Part shown: positions 1 through 15,465 of the stretch, piece after piece | Position numbering within the stretch: position 1 is the first letter of the stretch | How the letters are laid out: every line of letters starts with the position of its first letter | Source of the DNA: Anopheles merus | Taxonomy: Eukaryota > Arthropoda > Insecta > Diptera > Culicidae | Assembly: GCF_017562075.2 (NCBI RefSeq) | Contig: NC_054082.1 | Span: 3,094,550-3,158,549, forward strand | Reading direction: 5' to 3' | DNA length: 64,000 nucleotides | Made by a program: the position numbers and the translations under genes | Notes under the pieces: model-generated | Told to the model about the DNA's origin: nothing | Database searches by the model: none | The model's input: only the letters and a program-made list of their open reading frames with translations

Positions 1-183
1 TTCCCCGGACGTAGTCAGTGTCGGAGTGTCGGAGTTGATCGTAGCTTCATTTTGAATTCGAGCAGTTTTACGGACTTTGGGTGTCGTCGAATCCCTTCGA
101 CCGCGATGTGATGGGGGATTGAAACGTGTGTCTTCGCCGGGCTGCGAAATGGTGGGATGGTTGGTTGGCCACTGTATTTTGAT

Positions 184-221
184 TATAAAAAGCTCAGTAT
201 CGGCAGGCAAAAGGCATCAGT
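184..221 (+). promoter_or_regulatory. Core promoter of the cuticular-protein gene (TATA + initiator)
   Basis: TATAAAA lies at 184-190 and an arthropod-type initiator TCAGT at 217-221, giving a predicted start at A219, about 78 bases before the ATG at 297. The TATA-to-start distance of about 35 bases is slightly long but acceptable. Strong TATA promoters with short leaders are usual for abundantly expressed insect cuticle genes. A second TCAGT at 194-198 is too close to the TATA box to be the start. The spacing and motifs are seen directly; the exact start is inferred. Confidence 0.7.
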
Positions 222-296
222 CGCAATCGTGTCTTCACTGCAGTCAAGTATCTTCAGCTTATCAAGCCCCAACCACACCAAACAATCCCATCCAAG

Positions 297-796
297 ATGT
301 ACTCCAAAGTTGTGGTAAGTTTAGTCCCTCGCTTCTCTTCGGTCTGCTGTACCTGTGCCACAGAATATCGCGATAGTAGTAACAAATCGATTTCCGGTCC
401 TTTCCGCAGATTGCCTTCGCTCTGTGCGTTCTGAGCACCGTTTCGGCCGGCGTCGTTCCCGTGGCGGCTCCGTTGGCGGCGGCTGGTGTCATTGCACCGT
501 ACGCCACGTCGTACAATGCGCACACGGTAAACCACAACATTGCTGCCCCGTACGTTGCTGCCACCCCTGTTGCCGCTCCGGTCGCTGTGGCCAAGTATGT
601 CGCCGCGCCTGCCCCAGTGGCGGCCGTTGCACCAGCAGTGGCCAAGTACGTTGCTGCCCCGGCTGCCGCCTACACCGCTTACAGTGCGGCTGCTGCCCCG
701 GCTGCCTACACCGCCTACAGTGCGGCTGGTGCTCCGGTGCTGCCGGCTGCCGCCTACACGGCCTACAGTGCCGCCACCTATCCGTACCTCTTCTAA
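297..796 (+). CDS. Low-complexity cuticular protein (CPLC-type, Ala/Val/Pro-rich), two exons
   Basis: This is a structural protein of the exoskeleton, secreted by epidermal cells. The coding sequence joins 297-314 (six codons, MYSKVV) to 410-796. The intron at 315-409 has donor GTAAGT and a pyrimidine-rich CAG acceptor. The product is 134 aa. Residues 1-19 form a signal peptide with a hydrophobic core and a likely cut after VSA. The mature part is almost entirely Ala, Val, Pro and Tyr: AKYVAAP occurs at 67-73 and 84-90, and AYTAYSAA at 93-100, 105-112 and 121-128, ending in YPYLF. A Tyr/His/Asn-containing block sits at about 40-50. A first exon of a few codons that interrupts the signal peptide is typical of insect cuticular genes. 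There is no chitin-binding Rebers-Riddiford domain, so it belongs with the low-complexity families (CPLCG/CPLCP or Drosophila 825-Oak-like); the exact family is uncertain. ATG 297 was chosen because it gives the signal peptide after splicing. GC is clearly higher than in the flanks. Confidence 0.85.
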
Positions 797-934
797 AGGT
801 GCCTGTGATGTATTTCTGTTGATCTTCGCGATTCAAGAACGCTTGCCCTTCTTCTGCCCTGCAGTAGTACAGTTCTTACCGCAGGGGAGTTCCATCTCCC
901 AGCTGAGCGATAGCTTCCGATCGGTGTAATGCAA

Positions 935-940
935 AATATA
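935..940 (+). terminator. Candidate poly(A) signal AATATA
   Basis: AATATA, a weaker variant of AATAAA, occurs about 140 bases after the cuticular-protein stop codon and is followed by TG-containing sequence. No canonical AATAAA was seen between the stop and this point. A 3' UTR of about 150-170 bases would suit a small cuticle mRNA. The assignment is inferred from position. Confidence 0.35.
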
Positions 941-3711
<2,771 letters not shown>

Positions 3712-5926
3712 TATATATACAGAGAGAGGCATAGGCAAACAGACACACATCAGCCAACCGAAGAAGGCATTCCGGGTTTTGGTCGGGAACTCTTGAGTGA
3801 CGCTATTGTTGAAAGTGTGTGGTACAACTTCCGCAAACCGTGGTTAACTTTCGACCTTTGCTGCCGACCACGATCGTGTTAGGTGGGGGGGGGGGGAGGT
3901 GATGAGTGGAGGGTTTGCGATGAAGGGTACATTGTCTTTCTTCAGAGGGACGAGATTGGCTGGATAGGGTCGGAGCAAGATCGGGTAAAATGATTGCGGT
4001 GTCATGTATGTATGTCCGCACTTCCCTCTCGGCTCTTGTCTTTCCAGCCGACGACAAGGGGCACGCTTCTTCGAGGCATCTGATCACCAAGGTCTCTCCT
4101 CTCGGGTGGAATGTCTTCAGAGTCTGGAGCGTGCGAGAAGGGAAAGGGTGCGGAGAGAAAGAAATGCAAAAGTTATGCTGCACTCGGGCAAAGCACACAC
4201 GGGCGACATTCCGCACCGAAACCAGCTTAACCACACACCGCCCGGCTTACCAGAACAACACAATGCACAATCGTAAATACAGCCGCGCTGCATCTCCCGG
4301 ACAACACCGCACGCCAAAAAAAACCGCGGAATGGTCCACATCATCATCTCCGCCTCATCGTGTTTGTTATGTGTGTGGCTGTGTGTGCTGACGCTTATCG
4401 TCGTGGTTGTCATCGTCGGCATTGTCGTCGCGCCATTCCCGGGGAGCTTGCCAAACTGTCGAAACAATGTAGCGCCGAGAGTATGCCAGCCAGGGCGGGG
4501 GGGGGAGGGAAGAGGCAGTGGAAAAGGATGCGCAAAAGGGAGTCATCCTTTTTCTTCGGCTCTTTTAATTTTCTTGCCCACTCAGCGGCAAGGGCTCGCT
4601 CGCAGCGGGTTTTGTGTTTTGCGCGAGCTTCCGTTCACGTTGTGTTTGGCGCTGTCCGAACTTCCCGTTATATGGTTTCCGCTCGTGCCCGTGTTTGCTA
4701 CTCTACTACCGCACACAGCCACCGGTTAACTGAATTCGCTTCACACCACCACCACCCGGCCAGTGAGGCGCGACGCAGCTCGCAGCTGCAACATAAATTT
4801 CGTCCGTTTGCATTTATGATGACATACGTGCATCCATTTTTGACGTCTCTATGCATCGCTAATGTTCCGCCCCAAAGATCCAGGGTGGGTCCCGGTGTGC
4901 GTGGGTCCCGCTGCCCGGAAATAAAAGCTTGCATTGTGTAGTGTTTGCAGTTTGCAGAGCAGCCCCACTCGAATATGTCACTGGCTGGTAGCTTTACACA
5001 AACTCTCTTTCTCTGTCCCGGAAATGCAGGTGACTCATTCAGCAGCTTCTGTCGTTCGCTTGTTTTGAAATGCAACGTCACTCCACCCAGCTTCCAGCCG
5101 TGCGAGACCGTTTGCGTAACAGCAAGACGTACACACAAGGCCAGCCAGCATAACGGGCGAATCGTACCGCGAAACCGCGAAGCACACAATCGGATGGACG
5201 GTTTTTGTGTATGTTTTTTTTTCGCGGAAAAAATCTTCTCGTTCCCTTGATAACTTTCCCTTGATGTGGCGCGGTTAAGGGCAGCGCTGTGGTGTCGGTT
5301 GCTTACTTTATAGATGCGCTTCTTTTCGTTGCGCATTGCTTGCTTGTCTCCTCGTTATATAGTGTACTATAATCAGCACGTTAAGTTTGTGACGCGCTGT
5401 TTACCGTTGATTTGAGTTTTAATTGCTGCAGGGTGTTTGTTTTTCAAGAAAATACGTCGTCATTTCAGCGTTCCCGTTTTATACCTTAGTCAATGTGGCA
5501 CTGAATGCGCTAACTGTGTCCATAAAATGTTTAGCTTTAGCGAAAAATTGGTCTCAAGATGTGAAGGAGGAACTGCTTTTAATGTCTGATCGTTTTTCCT
5601 CAATCTCAAAGCATCAATTTCCCAATTGCAGCCAACTTTTGCCAATTGGATGAACTTTGGACGACCGAATAGAACGAGCGAAAGACTGCAATAAGATTAT
5701 AGATAAAACATGATTGCATTAGTCCGACTTATTTTTTCCCGCCACTGCAATAATGCTGCAACAGTAACGAAACGTTTTCTTTTGGTGCATTCTCTCTCTC
5801 CCATTCCACGATTAAAGGTAATGAAGATCATAATTGGAAATTTGCTAAGTTTTTCCATTAGTTCAGAATTCAGAACCACCGGTTCAGAATGTGATGCGCA
5901 GTCGACGACGGCGGGGTGGATTAGCA

Positions 5927-5964
5927 TATAAACCGTTTACGAGCACCAGTTTTGCGCTTCACTT
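5927..5964 (+). promoter_or_regulatory. Possible isolated core promoter
   Basis: TATAAA at 5927-5932 is followed by an initiator-like TCACTT at 5959-5964, a spacing compatible with RNA polymerase II initiation near A5961. No open reading frame or convincing 5' splice site follows, so it could serve a non-coding RNA or an alternative first exon, or be fortuitous. Motifs of this length are expected by chance in a window this size. Confidence 0.2.
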
Positions 5965-8900
5965 CAATCCCACGAACGCCGTTTTAACTCTCCACAAAAC
6001 TCTTCGCCCGTCGAAGCCGAAGTCGCTTTGATTGCAAAAAATAGTCGGAATATCTTCCGTCGGCGTTGAATTTGTCCTGGAATGCGCTTTGCGTCACTGG
6101 TCGATGCAGTTGCATGAGGAGAGCTGTGTGCTTGCTGCTCGATTGGAATTTTCCACAGCTATTTACCCGGGCGGTTGGGCGACATCACGGGCTTTCCGAT
6201 GCTTGCCAATTTCGCTCGCCGATTCTTGGCTGATAATGAAGACCGATTAAAAGGGCGAATGCGACTGGCCATGCATGGCACGTGGAGAAGTTTTGCCCTC
6301 GTGGGGTTGTCTGGGATCGATTAAATGCAATTGGTATGATCTCTCTTTCTGATTTTACTCTCTCTCTCTCTCTCTCTCTCACTCATTAACAAACGATTCG
6401 GCAATGAGAATTGTTCCGTCGTGGAACTTGCTGAACGCAAAACGTCAGAGTGTTTTGCCTCTCAATCAATAGCGGCCAGAGAGGTCGTGCCGGATTTGTT
6501 GTAAAGTCAATGAATCATAATTATGTCGACTAATCGAAAGAACTTTACTTTGGCACACGGTTTGGTACTGCTGACGATGCGGGCGATGGGCAGCATTCCA
6601 GTGAGCTTAATCTAGGTCATGTTTATTAATGAGCTGTGGAACGGAAAGGGAGAATCTAGAGATGTTTCGTTTCGTGGGAAATGGGAAGTACGGAGGCGTT
6701 GTTATCATTGCAAAAAGCGATCTGATGTAAGCTAGCGTGAGCGTCTCTGATAGTTTCAATAGCTGTGATTATTCACCCCCATTTGGACTCAGTTCTAGTT
6801 GGAATATCAAATACCTAGAGCTTATCTCACAAGGTTCCCGCTCGAAGATCCCCGTAAACATGGTGCAAAATCTATCATCACTCTCGAGCCGTGCCGGTAG
6901 CTTCGGGCGAAACTCTAAGCAGATGAAAATTTATGATTTAGCCACTAAAGCGCAGCTGCCTACTTGAGTACGCGGCACAGTTACGGGAAGGCTTAACCAG
7001 GCTTCACTAGTGACGTAGATAATGTCGACGGTAATGTTTATAATAGGCCATTGTGATAATGATTAACGCGGAAAACTTTGCGCTCGCTAGGGCCAGATTC
7101 TGGCATGATCGTACGCAGTCCAGTGAAGCTTGTTATTGGAGAAGAAAAGTCCCCTGTACTGGGTCCCTCCGTACCGTGCTGGGCTAGAGCACATAGCCGG
7201 GTGGGATATAAATCCACATTTTAAGCTTTGTTTATCGTCTTGGGAAATGCGTCCAGATGTAGGATGGGGCGGAGAGATATGGGCGTCCAAGGGAGCTTAA
7301 AGGGCAACTCTCGTTTCGCTATGATGGATGTGTCCCGGGCTCTTACTAGTTGGTAAGTGTGGCTAATTTGTGTCAGTGGATGCCTTTGCCTTCACACACC
7401 CCCCCGCAATGTACGCAGGTGTGTTTGGGTACGCTCATGGCGTGAACTCGTGAAGGAGAATGTAAAGTTTTAGTAACTTCCTGACGGGAATATAGGGGTG
7501 CTGCTAGCAGCACCGTGTACTGCGGTTGCAGGCAAATGTTGCGGAGCCACTGAAGCTGATTGAATTTAGCGATGAAACCCACGCGCTCTTGCCTTCGTGT
7601 GGTGCAGTGAAACGTACCACGATTACACATGTACGCAGGGGTGTGCGTGTGTGTATGCGTACGTTTAGTGCAAAATGGCTCCGGCTGCTAGTTGCAGATG
7701 GCGCCGACGAAACTTACGAACCGCAAGCCGTAATGCATGGTATAGGTTTGTAAAATATTTCTCATTTGAGCGAAACACCAAGTCGCGTTACATGTGGCCG
7801 TATCCTCTCCATCTGCTGCTAGTTGGCAGTTGTCGCACATCGTCTCGAGCGTTGGTGCGCTCCGATAAAGCGGGAACCTGGAGCCATGTAATTGAATTGA
7901 TACGATCCCAGGTGGAAAGTAGGTTATGGTACGCATTTGCGGTCCTTACACGCAACTGAAGCACCGAAGGACAGATCCTTTGTTGTAAACTTCCTATGAA
8001 TATGGCTTCACTGCATAAGACATTCATTACGAAGCTATTTATTTGTAGATTAAGAAAACTGAAACGAAACGTGCCCTATCGGTTGCTTGTTGTGATTTAA
8101 TTAATGCGTGTATTTCCAACGTGTTTCTAAGATCTTGGAGAATGGAGAATTCCTGGAGAACTGCAATCTCCGCTTAATAATGCTGCAGAGTGCAGGGCGA
8201 TGTCCTGTTTGTTATTATATTTCTTGCTGTAAATTCGCAATGTCTTAAATTTCCAAAAATTCTGAAACACAAAATGTCTTCAGGAAAGAAAACGCTAATG
8301 AAACCAGATTCCTGGAAGATGAACGCTTTAAGATTAAGATCTCCTCAACATCATGAAGACATAGCATGTTTTGGTTGCGTATCATATGCTGTGCGGAGAA
8401 TGTCGGTCAATGTTGTGGAATTTATTCTTGCTCGTCTTTACATTTCAATACGCAACGAAAAACGCATACCAACTTCCAATTAGCAGCGCTCGCGACAAGG
8501 ACCTGCTGGCTGTGGTGCTTGTTAGTATTCTTGGGGCGTACAATGCACGATTTGCCGTTTGCGCCCCCCCCCCTCCCCCCTTCTCGCCATTGAACGTGCT
8601 CTCCCTCCGTCCTCTTTGGCACCGTCTGTTTGGGAATTTAAAAAGATGAGGTATTAAAATTCATCACGTTCCATTCGCGTTTGTTACAAAGCCATGTGCT
8701 CTTGTTTTGCTGTACGATTCCCAAGACATTACGCATCCCAGATGGCCATTAGCCGTAAAGAGCCTTTTATCAAGAGACATATGTTAGCGGTAACATACTT
8801 GGAGGCTCCTGTTGGTTTCTCTTTCATGCAACTGCCACTGCTTCTTTGTGTCGTGCCGTGCGCATGCAAAGCCAAAACATTCTGAGTGTGTATGTCTTTT

Positions 8901-11804
8901 GCGGTTAAAAATGTGGTTTGGCCATAAAATCATCGATTAATGTTGAGAGTTTATTAGCTTGTTGTCTGGTTTGCTGGTGGAAACTGCCACTGCTGCCGCT
9001 GCTGCTGCTGCTGCTAGAGTGTGCCTAAAAGCGTTTGCGTGTTTTGCCCGCGCGATGGCATTCCTTGGAAAATGGCGGTTAATTTTTGCCTTTTCGCAAG
9101 TGCAGAAAGTATCGCAAAGCACTTCTGGCGGAAATTGGAACCGGTGGGGAACTACTCGGGCATGGTGAATGGTTTCCGCGCTGCACTACCGGTTTCGTCG
9201 CCGACCGTTTTCGCACAACCGTCAGAAATGGCAGCGGAAATGGATTTCGCGTTTGGTGGAATTCTTTCATGTCATTCAAATTTGCCCGCTGCCAAATCAA
9301 CGCTTCGTCCGCCTTTCGGATGGCTTTTAATTTCTCATTAACGGATGACGGGGTTAGTGACAGCTTGTCGGAAGCTTTTATTTGGTAAAGTTTGGCGCAA
9401 AGTTAAGGAACAACATCCTGATGCCAGCACCAGCACCAAGCGCTAGTGCACCGGCCCACCACCACCACCACCACCACCACGGTACGGTCAAGGACGCCCG
9501 AAGGTCGGCACAACCGATGGGCATTTGTTCGGGTGGCCACCGTACGGAACGGAAGCGAAATCCGTTGCGTAAGAAATAGACAGAAACAATCGGGATTCGC
9601 CATCGGTATGTGGCAAAAAAAACGACTGTGCAAAGTGACAAAAAAGAAATGAAACGGCCGTGAATACGCGAACTCTTCTCGGATGTCGGAACGCTATCGG
9701 GCAAGCTAGCCAAACTTCGTGGTAGAGCAGAGCAGCGCAATTCGCCGAGAAAAGGATGTCGTCGGTTGCGGTCGCTCGCCCAGGGAAGGGTTATTTTAAT
9801 TGAGTTTTCAAATAGTTCGAAGGGCTTTCCCACAATGGTACGGGAACTGTGGGGCTGCTGCTTTGCAGGTTGTGCAGACAGGCTGTTGGTGATGGGCGAG
9901 GGCGGTAACGCGATAAGAAAGAGCCACAGAAAATTGCGTGCAGGAATGTGAGCTTATTCTTTATTCGATTTCTTTATTTGCGCCCTTTGTATGTCAACCG
10001 CACCCGCCTGTGGCATTGATGGCGTGGCGGTGAAGCGAGCGTTAGTTGGATATATTGATTTAAAAGTTGGCTAGAAGTTCAATTTGCTGAGAAATGTAAT
10101 TGAAATCATACGCGGGTGGAGAAGGGTTTTGATTCAGAGACTAACGGTGCGCTAGTAGACTTGAAGTAGAATCGGTAATTTGTGCAAGGAACTGTAAATT
10201 ATAATTACTTCTTAAAAATGGTTTACTTAATTAGCTTATGTTATAATTGCAGTTCTGTGCTGTTAGTGAAGATGTTTTGTTTACTGCATCCACCCTGTGC
10301 CAGCGGGCTATGGTGAAAGGGCCATTTTTCATCGGCTAGCTCTCCTCCAGCCTGCCTGGTTTCAGAATAAAAACAGCCAAATGATGGACCGACCATGACC
10401 GACCGGTTGTTGGCGCTATTGTGTTTTACGGTCTGGGGAAATTAACCTCAATCGGAGTTTTGTTTTCTTCGGTTGGATGAACGGCTCCACTATCATCGAT
10501 TCATGGTGGTTGAGTTTTCGGTCACTCGGTACCGCGGGGGGAGTGATTAACTATCGATACCAGCAACCGTTTTGCAAACGAGTTCACTTGCGATCGGTGG
10601 CTTGTTTTCACTTTCTAGCAAAACCTCGTGCAATCCATAGATTATGCAATTATGGTGAGATTTGTAGACAAACAAAAGTGAAAATGGTGGAAGAATTAAT
10701 CAGAGCATAGAGAGCGTTTTATCGTTTCATTGTGTTTGCTTTCTCGTCCTCTGAATGGGACGGCCATTTCCGTAGGCAGTTTGTTAATGACCGTTTGTGG
10801 TGCTGTAAAACATGCATTTCCTTTAGGAGTTCATTTATTGGTAGCAGCAAGGCAGCATGAATTGTTTGAAGAATGAGATTTATCGGCTTCAGCTTTGAAA
10901 CATTTAGGAAGACAAACGAACGAATCAATACAGCTTCTGAATGAAAATACATAGCAGAGCGAAACCGATCGTGCAGGGGCGTATGAGACGATGATCATCA
11001 TGTCGCTTATACTTCTCACATTCGCACGATCATCACATACTCCCAAAAACGCCGTCTGTTGAGCCTGGTCGTGTGGTTGAAGTGATAAATTTTATCCTTT
11101 GCGGGCATACCTTAAACCGTCCAATACTACATAATAATACCGAGTGAGAGCAAAGGCGAGGCAAGGTGACGAAAACTGTACCTTCACCCACAATAGAAGG
11201 ACGTCTGAGAGCAGGCCCCGATGGGTGAGAAATGGCTGGTTGGTTTTCGGCTGCCCGTTTGGTCCGTTTGGTGAGCCAGCCGCATAAGCGTGCATACGAG
11301 CAAAACCTCCGAAAAGGGAGAGCGACCGAGGCTTCTAAATTATTCACCGAAACCGCTCGACACCGACCCGATTCGCGTTAAAACCACCGTTTCTAACGTT
11401 TGGCCCGGGGTGGGGGAGGATCATCCACCGCGTTTCATCCACCACCGCCATTAGCCCCGGCTTCTCTTCTCCCCCTGCACGTGCATCGGTTAGCTGGCGT
11501 GGTTTATAGCAGCAACTGTCCAGCTGACCGAAGAGCAAAAGCGCCAGGGGTTTGCAAATAAGCGGCGGCAAATTTGGCTGCGAAAACCGACGCACTCCGA
11601 ATCCTTTCGCAATGGGCTCGTTTTTTGGGAATTGGTGGAGTCAGGCTGAACGCGCCTTGTTTCGAAGGTTACTCCTCGTTAGGGAATAGAGGGCGAAAAG
11701 CAGGAGACGAACGGTTCTCTTTTTGCGGTTGTTGTTTGGCTGTCAAATATTGTTATTTGTTAGCGGTCGTGCTGTCTAAAATGGCTAGCTTCCGATGTGT
11801 GGCG

Positions 11805-11827
11805 AGCAGCAGCAGCAGCAGCAGCAG
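11805..11827. repeat. (AGC)n microsatellite
   Basis: A perfect trinucleotide tract of about 23 bases in sequence without other coding signs. Confidence 0.9.
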
Positions 11828-14242
11828 TATAGCACCACCACCATTTGGAGCACAGCATCCGGTTTTCCCAGCGCTCATTAACCTGTCCAGTACCGTTTGA
11901 AGAGAGTGTTCAGAATATTGCGTCCAATTTAATAACAATACCAAGTTGGTCAATGAAGCACGGTTGCTTTTTTTGCATCACACAGTTGCGGGTTGTGCCG
12001 AAAATTGTGCGGCAACTCGCTAATATTTGCACTAAGGGTGTACAGACCGCCAAACCATCGAACCTTCTCCTCCACAGCGTTTCACTTTTTTGCGAAGCGA
12101 ATTTCCCATTCAACTCATTGCTTTTCCTTCCATAAGGCAACAACCACCTGCCATAGGTTTGCCCGCCCTCGTGTATGTGTGGGTAGTAGCAGCCCTCCAG
12201 AGGTGGCCTCAAGCTGTGCGCAGCAGACACGAGAAAATCGAGAGAGCTCCTCCGCTGCGTTTTGCTGCTTTGGTCATTGCTCAACATCAGAGCAGAGTCT
12301 GTTTTGGTTAAAAAATTTGTTGAATGTTTGGCAAGCATTGGCACCGCAACAGATGCCACACAGTGGCAGATGCGAGTAGAGCCCCGTAAGTAGTAGTCAA
12401 ACCCCTGGTCCTGGTCGGACGGTGTGTTGCTATGCAAATACGCCGTTTGTTGATGTACTGAGTTAATTATGTGTCTCGGTACGTTCATTATCGGGCGACG
12501 GGTGTGTGTATGGCTGACGAAGAACGGGCGAGGGATGGTAAAGTTAGTAAACGATGTTGCTCCCAGTGTTCCGTTCGGGACAGCATGGACAGAGTCTGCG
12601 AGTCTCTGTGCCGTGTAACTCTGTCGTGCGATTTTGTAGCATCCGGCGAGAAATTATGCCGCATAATTTAGAGCAATCGCATTAAAAAAGGAAGCTCAGT
12701 AGTACACTTTTCTATTACAGGAGAAAATTGGTACATCGACTTTCAAGCCTATTTGAAAGTTTCATGAAAATATTCAATTTAATGTAAAGTTATACCCTAA
12801 ACAAGATTTAAACAATTATATTGCAACGGTTATGGTACTGGTGCTTTTCGTAGTACAAAATTAAGACTCAACTAAGTGTGTCAACTTAAAAAAAAACACG
12901 AAAAAACCGTTATAAATTAATTAGAACTCCATTCAATGTCTATTTCAAATAGAAAATGTCGCAAATGCACAATTGAAATAAAAGGTAAAGATGTTTAGTC
13001 CATTAGCATTTTAACTAACTTGCAACAGTTTTGCAACTAGTTTTCCGCTTCTCTGGCCACCGTAATCGTTACCGAAGTAAGTCTTTTGTTTGATGAGGAA
13101 AATTCGTTAATTATGAATGTTCAGCGAAGAGCAAATAAGCGTTTTGAAAATCTGTCCTTAGCAGGGTACTGCCGGGAACGAGTTATGAAGTGACAGCAGA
13201 AGCAGCTGATTGGAATTGCAAATTTATAGGAGTTTAACACCCTTTCCGCTGGGTGATTGCATGCGCCCTCCGCGAGTTCGCCCCCCCCCCCCCAAAACCC
13301 AGATGCAAATGACGAATTTCGCAGGCTTTTCTCGTCGTCTTTTTGCCCCCCCTGCCAAGAGGTGGAAAGGAGCGTTGTACGAGCTTACGCGCTCGTAAGG
13401 AAGTCGACAGATCTTGTCCGACCCGTTAGTCGAGCACCGAGAGCGTCCGACACGTACGGGTGCGGTGGGGTTCTCCTTAATATCCAGTCAAAAGTCAGTT
13501 ACGGCTAAAACACACCGCGATTGCGTCCACTGATGGGGCTCGGCGAAGAGCGTGTGAAAGTTCAAGGAGTTTTTTCATATCTATGCTAATTCGATGCTGC
13601 ACATTGTTCCCATCCGAAAGCTCTCCCGGCGGTGGCGGCACTGCGAACGCACGTCAGGCGGCACCGTCTCTGTGTGCTGCAGGGAGTGTGGAAAAGCGGC
13701 AAGCCTGGATAGAAAATATGTGTTTTGTCGCTTCTTTTTTGGGGGTCGTCTCTGCTTCCGTGGTATCCGTTTCCGGTTCCGGAACGTTTTTTTTTGCCTC
13801 TATCGTTTGACGCGGGTCAGGGAGAAGGTGTAGAAATCCTTGCAACGGAGCAATGGAAGCAGCACCGTGTGCGTAAGGCTTTGTTATGCCGAGAGTTCTT
13901 TAGAATTGAATTTTTACTCATCTATCGCGGCTTGGACACACGGCAAATGGTGAAGATGGGATGGAGGGGCAGGTTTTTCGCAGATTCTTGCTCTGGGGGT
14001 GTTCAGGGTTCGCAGGCAAAACAGTAAACGACGTTTGCGCTATAATGGATTTTTATTTCAATGAAAAAGACCAACCAACACCACCGCCGCCGCCGCTGGC
14101 CGAGGGGGACTATCCGAAACGAATGAAACAATTTCTTTTCGGGCGAGTCTCTTGTCCTTCTTTTTATCTTCCCTCCGATTGCAATGCTGACACACGACAC
14201 CGTTTGCGTTTTGACGAGAACGTTATAAGCTGGAAAATTAAT

Positions 14243-14306
14243 ATTAATGAATTTGTTTTACCTTTCTCCATTTTTCTTCTCTTTCCTTTTTTTCCAACAG
14301 GTAAGC
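14243..14306 (+). promoter_or_regulatory. Candidate recursive splice site (3' and 5' splice sites back to back)
   Basis: A possible branchpoint (TTAAT at 14244-14248) is followed by 25 uninterrupted pyrimidines at 14271-14295, then AACAG ending at 14300 and immediately GTAAGC at 14301-14306. An acceptor abutting a donor is the signature of zero-length exons (ratchet points) that remove long Drosophila introns in steps. Here it would act in a + strand transcript starting upstream, most plausibly a long leader intron of the furin-1-like gene, whose next acceptor is about 16 kb downstream. An unannotated ordinary exon starting here is the main alternative. The motif is seen; its function is inferred. 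Confidence 0.5.
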
Positions 14307-14638
14307 ATGCGACGGGCTTGATGAGGGAAAATGACGGTGTCTTACAAGCGGGCGAGGAATTACTTCGGGAAAAGCGCGTGTGCAACAGTAAGCAAAAAGG
14401 AAGGACGCAGGTCGGTTTTGTTGGTTTGACATGTTTTTTTCGTTTCAATGCCGCACCGTCGTACTGTTTGGTAGGATAATTTCTACCTTCCAAAATGTGA
14501 AATGTGCTTTACAGGTTTGTTGATCATTTCCTTTTTCTCGTGCGGTTGGTAGTCGTCATAGTAGTACAATGAATTGCGTTTATCACAAAGCGCTTCACGA
14601 AGCGGAGTCGGACCAATTGGCCGACAAACGTATGCAAG

Positions 14639-14804
<166 letters not shown>

Positions 14805-15445
14805 TACTGTTTACCTCTCATCTCTTTGCGGCTGACCGTGGGGCCGATCCTGCGGAAACGGTAATTGAATTATTACGTGAGGTATTTATGCGATCACTGT
14901 AGCGCGGCTTCTGGCCGGCACAAACATTTACCAAACCCGGGCCGGAAAGCATACAAATGGCAATAGAACACACCGCTCCTTAACAGATGGCCGGAGTTGT
15001 TCGCAATGCCATGTTTGCTAGCATAGCGAAAGGGGGAGTTGGGGTATGTCAGCGGAGGTGTTGGCCTTTTTGTAAGTGTGCACATGCTCATGGCTTGGAC
15101 AGTGCCTTCTATCCCCTGTAAGTTGTCGCTGTATTGCGCGGTTACGGCTAGGTAAAAGAATTTCTCCGTCCGGCCAGTGGTTGGTCGCGGGTGTCTTCTA
15201 CCATACCGTAGGACCTAGTTCTTCCCTACGTGTGTGTGTGTATTTATCTTTTTGCCCCCACAACCCGTTTCGTCTAGCGAAAAAGGGGTGTAATGACCAT
15301 TCATGTCACTGTGTGTTGTGCGTGTGTTACTGCTCCTCCTGGTGCTGGTTATAATTCTACGTGCGTTCCGATGCGATGCGGATACTTGTTTGCTGCTGCC
15401 ACATTGTTTGCGTACATAAGCGAGTGGCCCCCGCGAGATGTTCTA

Positions 15446-15465
15446 GGGGGGGGGGGGGGGGGGGG
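15446..15465. repeat. Homopolymer run of 20 G
   Basis: Twenty consecutive G residues. The exact length is uncertain because homopolymers are error-prone. The run could in principle form a quadruplex. Confidence 0.85.

Noticed and set aside
4982..5034. CAG followed directly by GTGACT, another possible back-to-back splice site
   Set aside because: The pyrimidine tract is interrupted by GGAAATG just before the CAG and the donor half is poor.
4698..5336. Minus-strand open frame of 212 codons
   Set aside because: No domain, signal or splice context was recognised. One frame of this length is not surprising in 64 kb of six-frame sequence.
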